A DNA stretch of 64,000 nucleotides from Smittia aterrima (lineage: Eukaryota; Arthropoda; Insecta; Diptera; Chironomidae), in contig CP093831.1 of assembly GCA_033063855.1 (NCBI GenBank), forward strand, positions 9,052,001-9,116,000, read 5' to 3'. The stretch's first letter is position 1. Each line of letters begins with the position of its first letter. A model generated the notes under the pieces. The model saw only the letters and a list, made by a program, of their open reading frames with translations. It was not told the DNA's origin and did no database searches. Positions 35,610 through 46,900 of this stretch are shown here, piece after piece. Made by a program: the position numbers and the translations under genes.

Positions 35610-36332
35610 ATGTTGAGAAATTTATTATTTAAAACTTCATTGGATCACGTAGCTTCTAATGGCTATAATATTAGCATCAATCCTGTGTGCGTTCAAAGCG
35701 TGAGATGGAGACGAAAGCCGAGATGGTTGCCAACCGCTAAAAGCAAGCTTTTCAAGATTCCTGAAAGGCATGTACTTCCAGTAGAAGAAGTTAAGGAATG
35801 GCAGAGACTGAACAACAATTACAGGTAAATTACTCATGAACTAAGTCATTCATTCAACTAATTCTTGCTTACATTGTAAAGAACTCAGATGCGATCAGTT
35901 CGAGCATTTCTGAGGGAAGAAGTTGCAAACAAACAACTTATATTCGAACAGGAGCTGACGCCAGCAGATGAAGAGGCAGAGTATCAACGTCGTAGTAACA
36001 TTAATGATGAATGGAACTTTGAAATATCAAAGATTCGTGATGCCAGACTTGCTAAAGAAAATGCCGAACGTCGCGAATATATTTTGTCACGTCTCGAGCT
36101 AAAGGAAATTCGCGACAAGGAGAAACTGGAAAAGATTGAGGCGAGAGTTAGACAAGAGAAGGAGAACTCTAAAACATTCATCACTCTCGATAACATTGAT
36201 GAAGCGATCGAACAGGCCCTTGCTAACCCAGTTGATTACAATTTCTCAGTTGACCTGAAAGGAAATATTTACAAAGGCAATGAGAAACCAGGAAAGGTCG
36301 AACCAAAAACGGAGGAGTCTCCATCTGAATAG
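35610..36332 (+). CDS. mRpS26: Mitochondrial small ribosomal subunit protein mS26
   Basis: Two exons, 35610-35824 and 35882-36332, joined over a 57-bp intron whose acceptor (AAAG) is weak but required by phase. The product has 221 residues, the usual length in flies. The N terminus is a basic presequence, then RWRRKPRWLPTAKSK, RHVLPVEEV and NNNYRTQMRSVRAFLREE, all typical of mS26. A long charged helix of Glu/Lys/Arg follows, then FITLDNIDEAIEQALANPVDYNF. The protein is a metazoan-specific part of the mitochondrial 28S subunit. AATAAA lies at 36368. Confidence 0.94.
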
Positions 36333-36367
36333 AACTCGATAAATTCTTTAGTCACATAATTAATTTC

Positions 36368-36386
36368 AATAAAAACTTGATTTATT
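36368..36386. terminator. Convergent poly(A) signals of mRpS26 and RPC4
   Basis: AATAAA on the plus strand (36368-36373) ends mRpS26. Its mirror image TTTATT (36381-36386) is the AATAAA of the minus-strand RPC4 gene. With coding regions only 126 bases apart, the two 3' UTRs must overlap as antisense tails. Confidence 0.7.
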
Positions 36387-36458
36387 CTCAAAAACAAATA
36401 GCGAGTTGCGATCACATTTCATGGTATTTGAGGACGAGAAGTGTCGAGAGTGGAGTAA

Positions 36459-37797
36459 CTATGGAGTCATTTTATGAAAGAGATGAATCCAATCGGGTGT
36501 CACGTTGTATTTTGCATTAATTGGCCCTAAACTATAAACGTTAGCACTCCGCTCTGTTGTATTGGCATTGATGGTGACGGCATTCTGTTGAAAATCTGAG
36601 TTTAAACCTAAATCGACGTCGAAGTGAATACCGTCCAGCACTAGCTTAGTCTTTCCCGACCGATATCTTATGAGTTTTCCGATTTGACCTTCTTCCAGAT
36701 GCTCTAATGTGCAAAGCTTAGGACCTTGAGGCTTTGATGCAGCCGATGCTGCAGATCCTTGTGTATCAGCATCGTCTGGCGCATTACCAGGAAGTGTGTC
36801 TGGTAATTGAAAGAGCATAAACTCGTTTGGTGTTGCTTCGAAAAGTTGATCCATTTGATGAAATGCTTCCGACTTGAAATCCAATCCTGGTTCTATTTTG
36901 ATTGTAGTCCCATTAATATAAGGGTTCTCTGACGATTCTAAATTGGCTGTGGAAATGAAAGAAAGTTAGTTGCGTTCTATGAGTTGTTGCATTTGCATCT
37001 TACCCATTTCTACATCATTGTCAATGGGCTCAGTTTTAATTTTGATGTCACTAATTAAGTTTTTACTGATTAGTCCAATGCTACGTTTACTCGCTACAAG
37101 AAGACTTAAGTTAGAACATGCTACGATAAATTATAAAGAAAGAACTTACGATCTCTAATTTTAATTGGAAGGAAATCATCAGACGAAGAAGTTTTGCTAT
37201 CTTCATCGAGATCGAGTTCATCATCGCCACCTTCTCCCAGAAGATCAGTTAACTTTTTCTGTTCTGCTTCCAGGTCTGCTTTGTCAGGCTTAGTATCTCG
37301 TTTAACGATGCGAGGTTTTTGAAGAACGTCAGCAACTGCAGAGTCTCGTGAAGATCCTCCTTGTCCTTCACGCCGGTTCAACGGAGCAGCTGCAATTCCT
37401 TCCGATAAGAATCCAACAGTTTGGATGAAGTTTCCTTTCTTGTTGTTATTATTAGCATTCGCATTTTTTCCACCTCGACCTCTCGCATTTTTCCCTCGAT
37501 CACTCCTCTGATCTCGCCCCGATGCTTCATTGTCGTTGGCTTTTTCTCTAAAACGTGATAGCAAATATGAAATAAAATATTTATATCGATTAAGATATGA
37601 ACTCACGTGTTTTTGTTTCTTGCTACATTAAGATTTGGAGCATAGTTTCGTTTATTTGTCTGTGCTCGTTGATTTGTTTTTACGTTTAATAGCGATAAGT
37701 CTCGTGAACTGGAGAACAGCGATGCCAACCGTTCTGGATTTATCGTTTCTTTCCTAACTTCTCCATTGGCTTCAGCCTTGGGAAGTTTCTTCGACAT
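36459..37797 (-). CDS. Polr3D: RNA polymerase III subunit RPC4 (RPC53)
   Basis: Four exons: 37607-37797, 37150-37547, 37004-37093 and 36459-36946, with phases 2, 1, 1 and GT-AG borders, 388 residues. The N terminus is Lys/Arg-rich and disordered with an RG/Asn-rich patch (RGRGGKNAN) and GNFIQTVGFLSEG. The C-terminal RPC4 domain begins after an acidic stretch. It includes NEFMLFQLPDTLPG, LEEGQIGKLIRYRSGKTKLVLDG and the ending YNVTPDWIHLFHKMTP-type block. In the enzyme this domain pairs with RPC5 in a TFIIF-like module used for initiation and for termination/reinitiation at 5S and tRNA genes. The C-terminal signatures are diagnostic. It is divergent from Sem1, with about 395 bases between start codons. 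Confidence 0.94.
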
Positions 37798-38192
37798 TTT
37801 CGACTCTTACGTGTGGAGTCTACACGTTTTCACTACGAACTGAGAGATAAAAATAAATGAAATGTTTCTAAGATAGATGAAATTCCCTGATTTCAATTTC
37901 CTACCCCTCGCTCCGATCTCAACAAGGGGCAAAGCAAAAGTCGTACTCAAGAAATATCAGAAAAATTGCTCTTGCTCGTGATCACGGCTCAGCACGTAAG
38001 AAGCTCCAAAAGTTAAGTCTGATAAATAAAAATTATTCATTTTAACGTGCTCGCAGTGTTCACAAACGTTTTATGCTCAAAAGCGATTGAAATTGTTGTC
38101 ACCCCTTAAACTCAAGGGGAAAGAAACTAAGAAACGTTCGCAAAAGAAAGAAACAAACGAGAATCATCAAATTCAATCAAATAATTAGAAAT
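37798..38192. promoter_or_regulatory. Divergent intergenic region, RPC4 / Sem1
   Basis: Both housekeeping genes start outward from this 395-base stretch. I see no TATA box near either start. The palindrome CGTGATCACG lies near 37976, and a hairpin CGTGT/ACACG close to the RPC4 start. A 26-codon minus-strand ORF lies in the middle and would be upstream of RPC4. No function can be assigned. Confidence 0.45.
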
Positions 38193-38471
38193 ATGGCAGA
38201 TAAGGAGAAAGAAAAGGCAAAGGTCGACTTGGGATTACTCGAGGAAGACGATGAGTTCGAAGAATTTCCAGCTGAAGGTGAGAAATCTCAAAAAAGTAAA
38301 AAAATCTCTTGACAATGACAAACAAAATTTTTAATTTTTCTAGATTGGGTTGAAGCAGACACAGGAGCCGAGGAAGAACTTAGTGTCTGGGAAGACAATT
38401 GGGATGATGATAACTTGGATGTGATGGATGATTTCAATGAACAGCTGAAGCAGCAGTTAAACAAGAAATAA
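38193..38471 (+). CDS. Sem1: Sem1 / DSS1, 26S proteasome lid subunit
   Basis: Two exons, 38193-38277 and 38344-38471, joined over a 66-bp intron in phase 1, 70 residues. Each piece is too short to stand out as an ORF. The sequence carries the family hallmarks: VDLGLLEEDDEFEEFPAE, then DW, and the second acidic-aromatic block VWEDNWDDDN, ending in a helix. DSS1 is an intrinsically disordered acidic protein. It stabilises the proteasome lid (Rpn3/Rpn7), binds BRCA2 and joins the TREX-2 mRNA export complex. AATAAA follows at about 38527. Conservation is so strong that the call is essentially certain. Confidence 0.97.
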
Positions 38472-38663
38472 TTTTAATATTCCGGATCTCAAAATCTCGA
38501 TTGATGGCTGAGATGCTTTAGAGTGTCAATAAACATTCTTTTTGTAAGAAAAAGCAAATTCTAGTTGATTAAAATTGAATTAAACTTTCAGCAGTTGCTC
38601 AGATCAGATGAGGCGGACAAAATTTTATTTTTCTCAGTTTTCTGAATTTTTCAGATAAAAACA

Positions 38664-40534
38664 ATGAATTGCGTTGAACTCCGCAAGAAAATATTAGATC
38701 AAGCTCTCTGTCGACTTTGTCTTAGTGAAAACTATGTAGAATTAACTCGTTTCGATATTGAAAGCAATGAAACTAATCAAACGCCCAAAGAAATTATCGA
38801 GAAGTTCAATTTAATTGAGGTAACAAAAAATTATTTTCTTCTAATGAAAATTCACTCTAATTGTTTTTCTCACAGCTCTCCATTGACATCGAGCTCAAAA
38901 CTATTTGCAAACCTTGCCTTTGTAAACTCGATTCGTTCAACAAGTTTCATTTGATTGCTAAAGCTTCAGATGACGAGATTCGGAAGGCGTTGGATCCAAA
39001 AAATGAAGAGATCGAGTTTCTAATTGTGAATGATTGTGAAGATGATGGATTGAGTCTTTGGAACGAAGACAATCATGAGGAGCTCCAATGCAATTTCTGT
39101 TCAAAATCCTACAAACGAAAATCTCATCTAGAACGTCATATCGAGAAACAACACAGAGATGGAAAAGTGAAGATAAGAAGAAAATTACAGTCCAAGGTCT
39201 CTTACAAACTAAATGATCATGATAAAGCACATCAAACTCAAAGCTTTGATGTTCCTGAATCCCGTCAAGTGATATTTGATAATGTCGTAGAGCATCCAGA
39301 TAATTTGAATACAAGAGAGCGACAGCATTCCTGCCCGATATGCTATAAAACATTTTGTACTGTCTCAAATAGAAATTCTCATCTACAAACACACAATTCA
39401 AAGAATTCTGTGATTTGCTCTGAATGCAAGCAGGGATTCAAAAGCATTCTCTACCTAAAGAAACATCAAAAGGCGATCCATACTAAAATTGAAAATATTT
39501 GCAATGTTTGTGATCGAAAGTTTTTCTGCTCTCAACAGAAATTTGATTATCATCTAAAGACACACGATACAGTCAAGCGATATAAATGTAATTTCGCTGG
39601 CTGTGATAAAAGTTTCATGCAGTTTCATCATTTAGAAAACCACAAGACGACACATACGGGTGTCAGCAAATATTTATGCTTCAAGTGTGGCAAGGAATTT
39701 CGTCAAGAATGTAATCTCAAAGCTCATCTGAGAATCCACGATGACGATCATGAAAAGTCTTTTACATGCACATTCACAAACTGTGGGAAAACTTTCAAGT
39801 CGAGCACATCGTTCCGTTGCCATAAGAATACTCATGAGAACAATTCAAAAAGCAATCAATGTCCAGAGTGCAGTAAGAAATTTTCACAACGCTCCTCACT
39901 GCGAGCACATTTTCAAACTCATTTCCGAGATCCTTCAAATCGTCCTTACAAATGTAATCAACCAGGGTGTGACCGGACTTTCTATCAAGAGCGGTCAATC
40001 AAATATCATCAGAGCACCGCTCATGGCATTGGTGATCCTATTATAAAGAAAACTGCGCACTCAGAGTTTGTGTGTGACTATTGTCAGAAAGCTTTTACGC
40101 TTCAAAGTCTTTTAAAGCGTCATATCTTTACTCATCTGGAAGAAGAACAAATCAATCGGAAACATAAATGTCATGAATGTGAAGCAAGCTTTAAACGTCC
40201 TGAACATTTGAAGCTTCACACGAACGCTGTTCACCTGAAGTACAAGCCTCACAAATGTGAATATCAAGGTTGCAATAAAAGCTTCGCTCAGATCGGAGAT
40301 CGGAATGTCCACATGAAGGTTCATTCGAATGAAAGACTTCACGTTTGCTTGACATGTCAGAAAGCATTTCGTCTTGCAAAAGGCTTGAGAGCACATGAAA
40401 AAACTCATTTAACAAAAAAGAAAAATAAAAACATGAAGAACGCTTTCTCAAGTCACGAACCAGTCACAATCTTCCATCATCCAGTGCCCCAGGAATCTCA
40501 AGTTGTTTTTCTTCTAGCGTCAATGACAGACTAA
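38664..40534 (+). CDS. ZAD-C2H2 zinc-finger protein (13 fingers)
   Basis: Two exons, 38664-38819 and 38876-40534, phase 0, 604 residues. The ZAD is split by the intron: CRLC near residue 16 in exon 1, CKPC in exon 2. An acidic segment (VNDCEDDGLSLWNEDNHEE) follows, then about thirteen C2H2 fingers fill the rest. Several have the longer C-x4-C form (CNFAGC, CTFTNC, CNQPGC, CEYQGC) alternating with C-x2-C, a pattern known from TFIIIA-like fingers. Linkers are mostly not TGEKP. A basic tail (KKKNKNMKN) follows. A TFIIIA-type role is conceivable given the alternating finger type, but ZAD plus 13 fingers is not TFIIIA itself. It begins 192 bases after Sem1 in the same direction and could share read-through, but has its own poly(A) signal near 40559. 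Confidence 0.9.
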
Positions 40535-40586
40535 CAAAACGGAAATCGATTAGACATGAATAAATTATTATTTTTATCAACGTCGT

Positions 40587-40778
40587 ATGAGCATGAGCAT
40601 GCTTGAGAAATTTAAAAAGGGATATTTTAACCAGACCTTGTCCCAATTAACTTATTGTAGTTTAATGTATTACAAGGTGAAGCTTGTTGAGACTTTATTT
40701 ATAAGACGAGTCAATGATCTTCTCGAAACTAAGACTGCTGTGAATAAGTGTTTGAATGAACTCCGTAAAACAGAATAA
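40587..40778 (+). CDS. Possible small protein (63 residues), unrecognised
   Basis: A complete ORF with a Met-rich start (MSMSMLEKFKKGYF). It is predicted mostly helical and amphipathic, with a basic C-terminal half, two cysteines and no signal peptide. It sits in a 447-base gap between two real genes in a densely packed stretch and ends just before an AATAAA-like site. I recognise no family. An ORF this size can occur by chance in this DNA, so it is offered as a candidate only. Confidence 0.25.
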   Translation: MSMSMLEKFKKGYFNQTLSQLTYCSLMYYKVKLVETLFIRRVNDLLETKTAVNKCLNELRKTE

Positions 40779-40981
40779 ATTTAATACAACGAAGTGTAAG
40801 AAATTGCTTTCCAAATTTATTAAAATTCATCGTCGTGCAAAGAGGACTCTTCTGCTTCTAAAACAATGAAAATTTAATAAGATTCGTTATTTTAAACTGC
40901 GCAACCGGCAAAACTGCGCAATTCTGTAAACAAAATTTTCTTCTCTCAAATAAAATTGATTTAAAGTTTTAAAGCATAAAA

Positions 40982-43950
40982 ATGAGTGTCGACGCGCGTT
41001 TAGAAGCTGTTCCTGTCGTAGAAATCGACGAAGGTGTCTTTAAGTACATTCTGATTAAGGTTTACGGAAAGGAAAAATCTGATGGAAGCGAGCATGAGAA
41101 ACTGATTGTTAGGTAAATTCGCTTTACGAAAGCAAGAAAATAGATTTATAACAAATTTATTTCATCTCTCGAATAGAGGATTTCTTCGTTCTGAATGGCA
41201 CGGTAAGAGAAACTATTTTATCTTTTTGTCATCAATCTTCCAGCAAGTCTTCTTCAAAAGCTGTATCGTAATGCAGAAATCTTCAAGTGCTTTTTCAATT
41301 CCTGTCATGAAATATTTTTTTTTACCACAACCTTCCGAGAATTTCTTTTCCAACTGATTGCTATACGTGAGCTTAATTTTAACTTTAGTTTCTAAGAAGA
41401 TTGCGGATATCGAGACACACGTAGGTTGCTGAAATAAATTTTTAAAATAGCCCTTCTGAAGAAAATTCTATTTCTGTATAAAAACAAGAAACACAATTCT
41501 TCGAATTTATTGAGGGCTTCTTATCGCACGTCTCATAACTAATGAAAACGATACGTAAACGTTTGGTTGCTTCGAAGAAAAACCCTTAAAAAGTAATGAA
41601 GCTTAATAAAAGCTTTAAGATACCTTCGAGCTTTTATCAAAAAAACATTTTACCTTGTAATGTTCCTAGAAACTGTTATTAAGTCAATTGATTCTACTTT
41701 GTTCTTAATAATGAACAGATTTTGTCTGAATTCAAAGCTTTTCAAACTTCCTTTATAGCAAAACAAAGCTTCTTTAGATTTTATATCAAGTTCCTTTATT
41801 GAGTTGATTCATCTAATAAAAGTTCCTTCCTGTGAATTCCTTCAAGTTTCATGAAAATTTCTAATAAAAATACTTCTGCAGTAAAATCATTGCTTAATCT
41901 TTCTCGGAATGTCAACATGTCAAGTCATTCCGTTCTCTTGTCGAAGAATTCCTTCTTTAATGGGCAGAAGAATCCATTAGAGAATCATTTTCCGCGTTTG
42001 TGTCATAAAGCTTATACGTGTCTCATGTCATTGAATCCGAATCCTAAGCGGTACATCGACAGGAAAAATATTTACTTAACGAAGAGATCCGAATACGATT
42101 CAGCATTGAATTTATAGCATAGCATAGCCATCTCTCGCCTTATGGATAAATGAATAAATAAACAAAAACCGCATATTTCTTTTATGATAAGAGGATTCGG
42201 ATCTCATGGAAAAAAATCGATGATGGAATAATTTTATGTTTTACTTAGGTTGCAAGTTCAAAGAAGCAACAAAATTGTGAGCACGAGGATTTTTTAAGAT
42301 ATCATTGGCTTTCGGTCTCGTACTCAATTTGACGAATCTTTTCAAGCTAAATTACTTCCGATTCTTGAATCACATTGAAGCTTTCACAAAACTTTTCTTT
42401 CCTTCCACTTAAACGAATGCTCAAAGCTCCAGGAAAAAGTTTCTTTTCTTTGCATATTTTCTATCCGAATTTGTGCTGAATAAGAACGGCAAACATTTAC
42501 TTTGAGCCAAATCAAAATCCTTACGTTCCAAGTTTTTCCTTTCAAGTCCTTTTAATCAAATTGCTAAAACTTTCCCGCAGTTTGTGAGAGGAAGGATGGG
42601 GCTGAAGGAAACTTCTGCTATTGAAATCTCGAATTTCATCTCTTCCTTCTGATGAATAATTGCAGGCATTCGGAGAAGGTATTCACAAGTAACAAATGAA
42701 ACGAAGCGAGATTACGTCGGGTGATTAAATTTTAAACATCATTACTCTCGGTGTATTCAACGAAGCTTTGTTTGAGTCCTGAGTTTCACCTTTTGTGTAA
42801 TTTTTGATGAAAATTGAAAGCGGCCCGCTGTGAATTCAAATGATTCACGCTAACGTGCGCGGCAGAGCGATTGAATGCTTCGCGAAATGAGGTTGGGAAA
42901 TCGAATGTAATTTTTGGTAATTTCCTCTCTACGGCGAAGTTTTCTTTTTGACGTTTTCTCGAGAACTTTATGAGAAGAATTGCTTTCATCGTCGCTCTTG
43001 ATTTATTCTTCAAATTTAAGCTAAAATCTTCAAAGATAAATAGAAAGTTTTGTTTAACATTGGTAACCCGATGAGCAAGTAGAAATTTGCTTCAAAACTT
43101 TTCTTTCTCAATTTTACGTTAAAATCACTCCTCGCGGCTCGTTACAAAAAGATTTTTCAGCCTTTGTTACTTCAAGGCTATCGTTTCTTCCTCCTGCCCG
43201 TGGCCTTGCCTCACTCTACAAACCAAAGCTTTCTCCACCTTTTGGTATGTAATTTTAACAAAAGAAAACATGATATTATCTTCAGAAATTATCGATTGCC
43301 GCTTTGCCTTTGTATAGAGCGTAAGTTTAATTTGTTTCGTTTCGTTTCATTTCCATTGTCGAATTTGAAAGCTCCTCGGCGATGAAAAAATATATTAGTG
43401 ATTCTCTTTGGCTAACCATTCTTTTGTGAAAGTGATAGTAACAAAGAATTGTTTTGTGGGTTCATTAGAACTTTGGTGGTACAATGTTTCTGTCGAATGT
43501 TACTCAATGTTTATCCAGACTTCCACTGGAAATAAAATGATGATGAAGATATTCTCGCATTGCTGGAAGAATTGACATGACGATTGATAGCTCGGGGAAG
43601 CTATTAGCTTTGTGTAACATTTCAATTCCTTCTTCTCTTTGTAGCCGATATTTACGATGAAGTAAGTCGATCTCTGCAGCCGCTGGGCTTAGACACTGAA
43701 TGCCTTGGTGGCGGTCGAATTGCTCATGTTCCTGGCCAAAAGCCACAAATCAAAGTTTATGGTTACTCGCAGGTAAATTAATAGTCTGCGGCTTTCCATG
43801 TAAAAGTTTCTAATTAACTAATTTGTTTGGTTTCTTGAATCTTTGTTTCAATATTAGGGATACGGTAAAGCAGATCACGAGGAGGCAAAAAAGTTGCTGC
43901 TGACTAAATACGCAAATTATGAGATTGAGTGTTCCGACGAGGGATACTGA
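40982..43950 (+). CDS. janA: 14 kDa phosphohistidine phosphatase (PHPT1 / Janus A type)
   Basis: Four exons: 40982-41112, 41177-41202 (26 nt), 43645-43772 and 43858-43950, phases 2, 1, 0. The product has 125 residues, the length of human PHPT1. The order of conserved parts is right: VPVVEIDEGVFKYILIKV, LIVRG, SEWHADIYDEV with the catalytic histidine, LDTECLGGGRIAH, IKVYGYSQGYGKADH and a C-terminal DEGY. The family removes phosphate from histidine in proteins. In Drosophila its members are janA, janB and ocnus, with sex-related roles assigned genetically. The 26-nt microexon supplies the residues just before the active-site His, so a model that skips it loses the active site. Which Janus paralogue this corresponds to cannot be fixed, but the single-copy, housekeeping form is likely. 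Confidence 0.94.
41203..43644 (+). other. janA second intron (2.4 kb)
   Basis: It is long compared with the other introns of this gene (64 and 85 bp). ORFs within it show no domains. I see no RNA gene or repeat. Confidence 0.55.
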
Positions 43951-46900
43951 AGTTTTTAAACTAATTATACCCTTGAGATTTAATAAATTCAATATTTTCT
44001 CAAATTAAAAATTTCTTTTGATCGAAATAATCGAGTAAAATTATGGAAAAAGTTTATTTGAAGCGTCATCAACTCGATAATGATGAAGAAAAGCCGAGAA
44101 TTATTCAAATGAATGCAATAATCCCGAAAATAAAAGCGATTTCTGTTATCGAAGCAATCAGACTCGTGATTGTGATGGGAAATTTATGAGTTTCTTTATT
44201 GATTTTCACTTCTGCCAGAGTGAAAGTTTTATTGACTTCGCTCTTCGTAATAAATCAAATATTTGATCTGATGAACGATAACCAAATGAAAATATTTACG
44301 AAAATGCATTTTTTTCCTTAAATCACAAATCGTGTCTTTGAAATTTTCCTGCTGAGTAAGTCGAAGGAAATTTTACCTTCGCTTCTGCAATCAGCAATTT
44401 AGTTTGCCACCATTCCCAAGCATTAAAAATTTACGAGATTTTCTCAACGCTTCCGCAACCCTTAGTTCGAGTTAGTTTCAAGGTTTCAACACAAATCGAT
44501 TCATTGAACGGAAAATTGCAGTTCAACTTCATTGACGTTTAGAGTGAATAGAACTAATTGAACGGCTTGTGTGGAATAAAATGTTTTACAAAGTGTGTTA
44601 CTCAAAAATGCTAACGATGTGAACTTGATGATTCTATCAGAAAGCTACTAAAATTATTGCCTTCGATAGATTACACTTATTGTTCTAGAAAATCTCTAAA
44701 GTTTATTACACAGTTTCTCCATTCGTTAGCAATAAACGAAGTAGATTTTATGCGAAAACTTTTTTGACTCACACTAACATTACAAAAGAGCTTTAAAAGC
44801 TTAGTGCTTTTGTAAACTTTTAAAACAACCGGAACATTGAACATTTTCTTGAACATAATGGGAAAAATTGAGTTCAAACAATTTTCAAATTCTACTTTTT
44901 GGAATAAGAAAAAATCTTCGAATTGGAACTCTTTAATACTCTCCGAGAATTTCTCGGTTCAATTAAGTGAGCAAACAATGTGAGCTTCTGATTTTGATTG
45001 AATTGAATTAAATCAAATTAAAATGTTTCGAAGAAATTAAAAAGATTTTCTCTGATTTCTTTTGTAAAAAAAATTTAATCGCTCATTGAATCAAGACACC
45101 ACCGAAAGAAAGCTAAAATCTAAAGATAGATTGAACGATAAGATTTTATGATTTCGTCGCGTCACTCGCATTTTCTTTATTACAAGACGTCAAGTCAAGG
45201 TCATTCGCCCGTAATCTAAACTTTGATGACTGCAACTTTTTATGCTTCTCGAGTCAAAATTCTTTTAGAAATGAAATGACGTGTCAATCACTTAAACAAA
45301 AGTTCAACTCACACTCAGCTCACTAATCTGTTAGTTCAATTATTTGTTCAAGCTCTGATTGATTACCAATAATTGCAAACGCTTAAACAATATTTATCTA
45401 AAGTACACAGCAGAGCTAAGTAAACAATGTTAAGAGACTAGTCACATTTAATTGGCTCTGTGAAAATGTAGACACAGAGTTAAAGGGTCAAAGATAAAGT
45501 TTTTGATGTCAACTCTCAAAACTTTTTCTTCGTCACACGAAATGTCGTAAAAGTCTCGCTCGGAGATGTTTTAAATAAAATATCAAGCATTCCATCCAGC
45601 GAGCAAAGGTAGTTGAGCGGAAAATCAGACGTTTGATTGCTTGATACGATTATTCATCCTCATCTGGCATGTTGAAACAATGTTCAGATGTTGAAAAAGA
45701 TTGTCATCGCTTCGAACGATGATTGGAATTTAATTTAACTCGGAGATGTAACGTTCTGAAGATAACCGTCAATCGATTCGATTGTGTTCGTAACTGTTTA
45801 GAGAAGGATAAATCTCTGAGTGCGTTTTCGTTATGCGTAGCTCTTGATTGCTAACTCCATAACTCGTTATTGATTTATGATTCCGAGCACGCTTACGGCA
45901 TTTGTCTGAACATCAAACCCTTTCTGCATAAAACGTGGCTCGCGGGCAACTAAGCCAACGAAAGCTCCACAATGTTTAATTCATCAAACGCAAATCATTT
46001 CATTAGTTCTTGGTGTTCTTTTAATGGCGAAACTTGTCGGCTTATCTCGCACCAGCGCATGAAAATAAACGAAAAAGCAAAGAGAAAAATATCAAAAACA
46101 TTTCTCGCAGAGAATCAACGAAACGCTTTCATTAAAAATTCATGCAATTAGTCATGAATTGTTAAATTTTTTACTTGAAATGTATGTAGATTAATGGAGT
46201 TCTCACAGAGAGAATGAGAATTGAACTGAACATTCGTCTACAAAGACATCAGAGAGGGCTCTGCAATTAAATCGTCTCAATTAACGACTCATGAATTATT
46301 TCAGAGCGATTAACTTTAAACGAGTTCACGCAAGTTGAGTTTGTGAATAGTTTGGTTTTATACTGATAATGATTTGTCGATTAAAACTTAAATCATCCCA
46401 GAAGTCGGCAGAAGCGTTGTCGAGAGATTTACGAGCGGCGCCAAATACTCCGAAAAGAGAAAATCGTCGTCGTTTCATAGACACCGAGACCTGAGCATGG
46501 AACTCATCAGCAATTCAAAATAAATTTCGAGTCGACGCAAATCTTTGAATCTAAAGTATCCGCGAATTTTTAATCGGCACTATAGGCAATTAATTTGCCA
46601 TCTGTGCCGTCTGCTTCAATTTTCACACTCGTCGATTCTAAAAATAAAGAAAAGAAATAACAAAAGTCAGCCCATGAAAACAGAAGAAAAATCGAGGAAA
46701 GTTATTCTTAAATAATTCAGACAAATTATCGCAATTATAGCTGAGAACGTCGAGCATCTCACGTGCTTTTCTGATCGAACTTTCCACTCAATGTAACAAG
46801 GCTTTCCAAGGAAACATTGGCGGAAAGCAACGAAGCATCCGATTCTACGTTCGAAGCTTTTACAACGAACAAATTCCAGTCTCGCACGGGATCTCAATAA

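Noticed and set aside
38958..39401. 147-codon minus-strand ORF
   Set aside because: Antisense shadow of the 13-finger ZAD gene.
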